Source: Photobacterium damselae (GTDB taxonomy: Bacteria; Pseudomonadota; Gammaproteobacteria; Enterobacterales; Vibrionaceae). Taken from it: DNA of 47,675 nt. Position 1 is the stretch's first letter. Each line of letters opens with the position of its first letter. Of this stretch, positions 46,612 through 47,675 are shown piece after piece. The position numbers and the translations under genes are program-made. Location of the stretch: assembly GCF_003026815.1 (NCBI RefSeq), contig NZ_PYOG01000030.1, positions 1 through 47,675 on the forward strand. Direction: 5' to 3'. A model generated the notes under the pieces. The model was not told where the DNA came from and did not search any database. It worked only from the letters and a program-made list of their open reading frames with translations.

Positions 46612-46809
46612 CGAAAAACTCCTATATATAAAACAGGTTGTCATTGTCTCAACAGGATAGTTGGTTTAGCAAAACAAATTTTATCGCATCTAGGTGTTAC
46701 GTAGCCAAATATTACTATATCTGTTTTTTGTGCTACTGATGATAGTCATTGAATTAGATTAATTTAACGAGAAATCGAGTTGTAAGTCTAAGAAAGAACC
46801 TGATGAACT

Positions 46810-47442
46810 TTAGTTAAAATACTTGTCACATCCATTTGGACATATACCTTGAACTCTACCTTTAATAATTTCAGGTGATAGAGCCAATTTTTTACACTGT
46901 TTAGTGTACATATCATAACTTTTGCTAAAATTATGAAAGTCCACCTTCTCAATATTTTTCCCAGATTGACCATTAAATCTAAAGTATCCTTTATGTGAGT
47001 CTTTTAGTATCTCTAGTAGGCTATCTTCATCTTCTTCTGGTACAAATATTGATTTTTGATAAGCCTTGTTTAAACTACGTTCAACAGAAAAAGAATAGCT
47101 TTGATCATGTTCATTTTTGAAATCAATAGTGGCACCATTTATAATACTGAAGAAGAAAGAGTCTTGAGCATACAGGCCTATCATGTTGTCAAATTTATCG
47201 CACATGAAATCCACAGAAAATGACGTGGTAGATTTATCATTTGGTTTTAGCCATACGGTAAAAGATGTTCTAGTGGTCTCATCATCAAAAGGATCATACT
47301 CGTAATCAGTTCTGGTAATGAGATTCCATTGCCCTATATTGGTAGTTTTGAGTTTCATTCCTTTTTCGGTTGGTAGGGCCTTAGTCTCTAATGGAGTAAG
47401 AAGAAAACAAGCTAAAAGGGAGAAGATGTAGGTATATCTCAT
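46810..47442 (-). CDS. Hypothetical exported island protein
   Basis: 210 residues. A Sec signal peptide (RYTYIFSLLACFLLTPLETKA) with cleavage near residue 23. The mature protein is beta-rich and polar; four cysteines (in DFMCDKF, TKQCKKL and GICPNGCDKYF) could form two disulfides. No domain is recognised. Its base composition is more A/T-rich than the core genes, in keeping with an island gene. Confidence 0.65.
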   Translation of the reverse strand: MRYTYIFSLLACFLLTPLETKALPTEKGMKLKTTNIGQWNLITRTDYEYDPFDDETTRTSFTVWLKPNDKSTTSFSVDFMCDKFDNMIGLYAQDSFFFSIINGATIDFKNEHDQSYSFSVERSLNKAYQKSIFVPEEDEDSLLEILKDSHKGYFRFNGQSGKNIEKVDFHNFSKSYDMYTKQCKKLALSPEIIKGRVQGICPNGCDKYFN

Positions 47443-47550
47443 AGTTAGTAACCATAAAAATTAGTAGAATGAGTACATATTAACACTATGATATTGATAA
47501 TCACGGAGTTAATTATGATTAACCTAATCAACTAACTGTAAAGGTGTTAA

Positions 47551-47675
<125 letters not shown>

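Noticed and set aside
47508..47540. Tiny frame MINLIN with a GGAG-like site before the right IS
   Set aside because: Six codons only, within a GTTAAT/ATTAAC inverted repeat; too short to support.

Overview
The window looks like chromosomal DNA of a low-GC member of the Vibrionaceae, probably Aliivibrio or a close relative. I judge this from the core proteins: NagK, HrpA, SfcA/MaeA, PurT, Cdd, YohJ/YohK, SbcB, TapT and a YbdG-type channel all resemble enterobacterial or vibrio homologues, and there is a DUF3802 protein of a kind I know only from vibrios. No rRNA, tRNA or CRISPR array was seen. Both ends run into the same kind of IS3-family insertion sequence, in the same orientation (the 5' end of orfA on the left, the 3' end of orfB on the right). 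The sequence may therefore be an assembly contig bounded by IS copies.

Layout. 1-3663 is accessory DNA: an IS end that truncates a DUF4041/T5orf172 GIY-YIG gene, then a two-gene ATPase plus HNH nuclease operon that resembles the Septu (PtuA/PtuB) anti-phage system. 3851-44810 is ordinary core. It holds a glutaredoxin with an LRR-kinase; TerB-like and ZntB proteins; HrpA; an M23 peptidase with an MFS transporter; an RclC/DUF417 membrane protein; a Tat-exported DUF1501 protein with a DUF1800 protein; a BCCT transporter; a YbdG-like channel; DUF3802, TapT, NagK and RhlE; a diguanylate cyclase; an INDY-type carboxylate transporter; SanA; NAD-malic enzyme; a standalone actinobacterial-type MenB; an HrpB-like helicase; YgbA; Tpm; PurT; an EamA exporter; Cdd with LrgA/LrgB; a tail-anchored ToxR-like regulator; and exonuclease I. 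44990-47550 is accessory again: a P4-type tyrosine integrase and two unknown genes, cut off by the right-hand IS.

Regulatory sites visible by eye fit the genes beside them: a PurR operator before purT, a CRP site before cdd, an NsrR-like operator before ygbA, and a perfect LexA box between sbcB and the integrase. Many genes end in clear intrinsic terminators. The hrpA leader holds a nested inverted repeat in front of a TTG start. The parts most worth a second look are the Septu-like operon with its unusual Walker A motif, the IS-decapitated GIY-YIG gene, the LexA box at the integrase junction, the LRR-kinase, and the ToxR-like regulator that has no periplasmic domain.
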